32,662 nucleotides of DNA from Deltaproteobacteria bacterium (GTDB lineage: Bacteria > Desulfobacterota > Desulfomonilia > UBA1062), in contig JAFGTK010000197.1 in assembly GCA_016934135.1 (NCBI GenBank), positions 1 to 32,662 on the forward strand. Reading direction: 5' to 3'. Position numbers and translations under genes: made by a program. The notes beneath the pieces are model-generated. The model saw only the letters and a program-made list of their open reading frames with translations, searched no databases and was not told the DNA's origin. Shown one piece after another: positions 32,132-32,662 of the stretch. How positions within the stretch are numbered: position 1 is the stretch's first letter; each line of letters opens with the position of its first letter.

Positions 32132-32662
32132 ATGGATAGATTCTCGGTTTTTTCTTCGAGGCTTGTTGCCAAGTCGGAGAATTTTACCTCAGGGCACAGG
32201 GCCTGTCAGGGATGTGCCGAAGCCCTGGCTGTAAGGCATGTGATGAAGGCGCTGGGCAGAGACACGATCGTGGCCATGTCCACGGGCTGCATGGAGATCA
32301 TCTCCTCGCCGCTGCCGTTGACAGCCTGGAAGGTTCCTTGGATTCACAATGCATTTGAGAACTCGTCAGCTGTTATCTCCGGATGCGAGTCAGGGATGAA
32401 GGCCATGATGAGAAAGGGCAAGATCCCGCAGAAAAAGATCAACTTCGTGGCCATGGGAGGTGACGGTGCAACCGCCGATATCGGGATGGGGCCTCTATCC
32501 GGTGCCCTGGAGCGCGGACATGACATGGTCTATATCTGCTATGACAACGAAGCCTACATGAATACCGGCATACAGCGTTCAAGTTCCACCCCGTATGGTG
32601 CGAGTACGACAACCTCGCCGGCAGGCAAGGTAAGCATCGGACAGCATACACAGAAGAAAAAC
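32132..32662 (+). CDS. porB: 2-oxoacid:ferredoxin oxidoreductase beta subunit (partial, runs off the right edge)
   Basis: The gene opens at ATG 32132 with AGGAG seven bases upstream and has no stop within the window; 177 codons are visible. The protein starts MDRFSVFSSRLVAKSENFTS. It shows the cluster-binding cysteines C25, C28 (CQGC) and C53 (STGCMEI) and the thiamin-pyrophosphate motif GDG at residues 110-112 followed by YDNEAYMNTGIQRS. A PorB of this type is usually about 300 aa, so roughly 120 residues and the fourth cysteine region lie beyond the edge. It would be the last core subunit of the PorCDAB operon. Confidence 0.96.
   Translation, partial: MDRFSVFSSRLVAKSENFTSGHRACQGCAEALAVRHVMKALGRDTIVAMSTGCMEIISSPLPLTAWKVPWIHNAFENSSAVISGCESGMKAMMRKGKIPQKKINFVAMGGDGATADIGMGPLSGALERGHDMVYICYDNEAYMNTGIQRSSSTPYGASTTTSPAGKVSIGQHTQKKN

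Noticed and set aside
1..32662. A defence island, prophage, CRISPR array or mobile element
   Set aside because: No transposase, integrase, phage structural gene, spaced direct repeats, tRNA-associated attachment site or toxin-antitoxin pair was found; nearly all genes are core functions.

Overview
The window looks like chromosome from an anaerobic, motile Gram-negative bacterium, most like Desulfobacterota (deltaproteobacteria) or a near relative. Supporting signs are a ferredoxin-linked 2-oxoacid oxidoreductase, a Thi4 thiazole synthase with the non-suicidal His in place of Cys (an anaerobe trait), two sigma-54 activators, an IHF-beta-like protein, and the order site-2-type peptidase, trpS, scpA, scpB. 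GC content looks close to 50% by eye. Genus cannot be settled from the sequence alone. No rRNA, tRNA, CRISPR array, insertion sequence or prophage was seen, and almost all of the window is coding.

Positions 1-13,618 run on the minus strand. Read in the direction of transcription, this stretch holds a small zinc-cysteine protein, rluB, an ihfB-like gene, an orphan NtrC-type regulator, a large exported TPR protein and a flagellar sigma-54 activator. The flagellar basal-body/export cluster flgB-flgC-fliE-fliF-fliG-fliH-fliI-fliJ follows, and then the first codons of another exported or membrane-anchored protein. A textbook sigma-54 promoter lies between the activator gene and flgB, so the activator probably drives the flagellar operon beside it. 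Most flagellar genes overlap by 1-8 bases.

Positions 13,714-17,043 (minus) form a compact thiamin operon: thi4, a ThiD2-ThiE fusion, and thiC. It is preceded by a sigma-70-like promoter, a TPP riboswitch and a strong intrinsic terminator hairpin. Together these supply the thiazole, the pyrimidine, its phosphorylation and the coupling step.

Positions 17,115-21,280 (plus) hold an MFS transporter, an M50 peptidase, trpS, scpA and scpB. Positions 21,292-25,919 (minus) hold a PilZ-methyltransferase, a MogA/MoaB-type protein, a helical-repeat hypothetical protein and a variant EF-G. The last three are overlapping genes read from one promoter.

Positions 26,062-32,662 contain holB (plus), a Smr-domain gene (minus) with a structured, terminator-bearing leader, a LysR regulator (plus), an MscS channel (minus), and porC-porD-porA-porB (plus). 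porB runs off the right edge.

The content is mostly housekeeping. The points most worth a second look are the leader RNA ahead of the Smr gene, the PilZ-methyltransferase, the variant EF-G operon with its unknown helical protein, and the thiamin operon's enzyme choice and riboswitch architecture.
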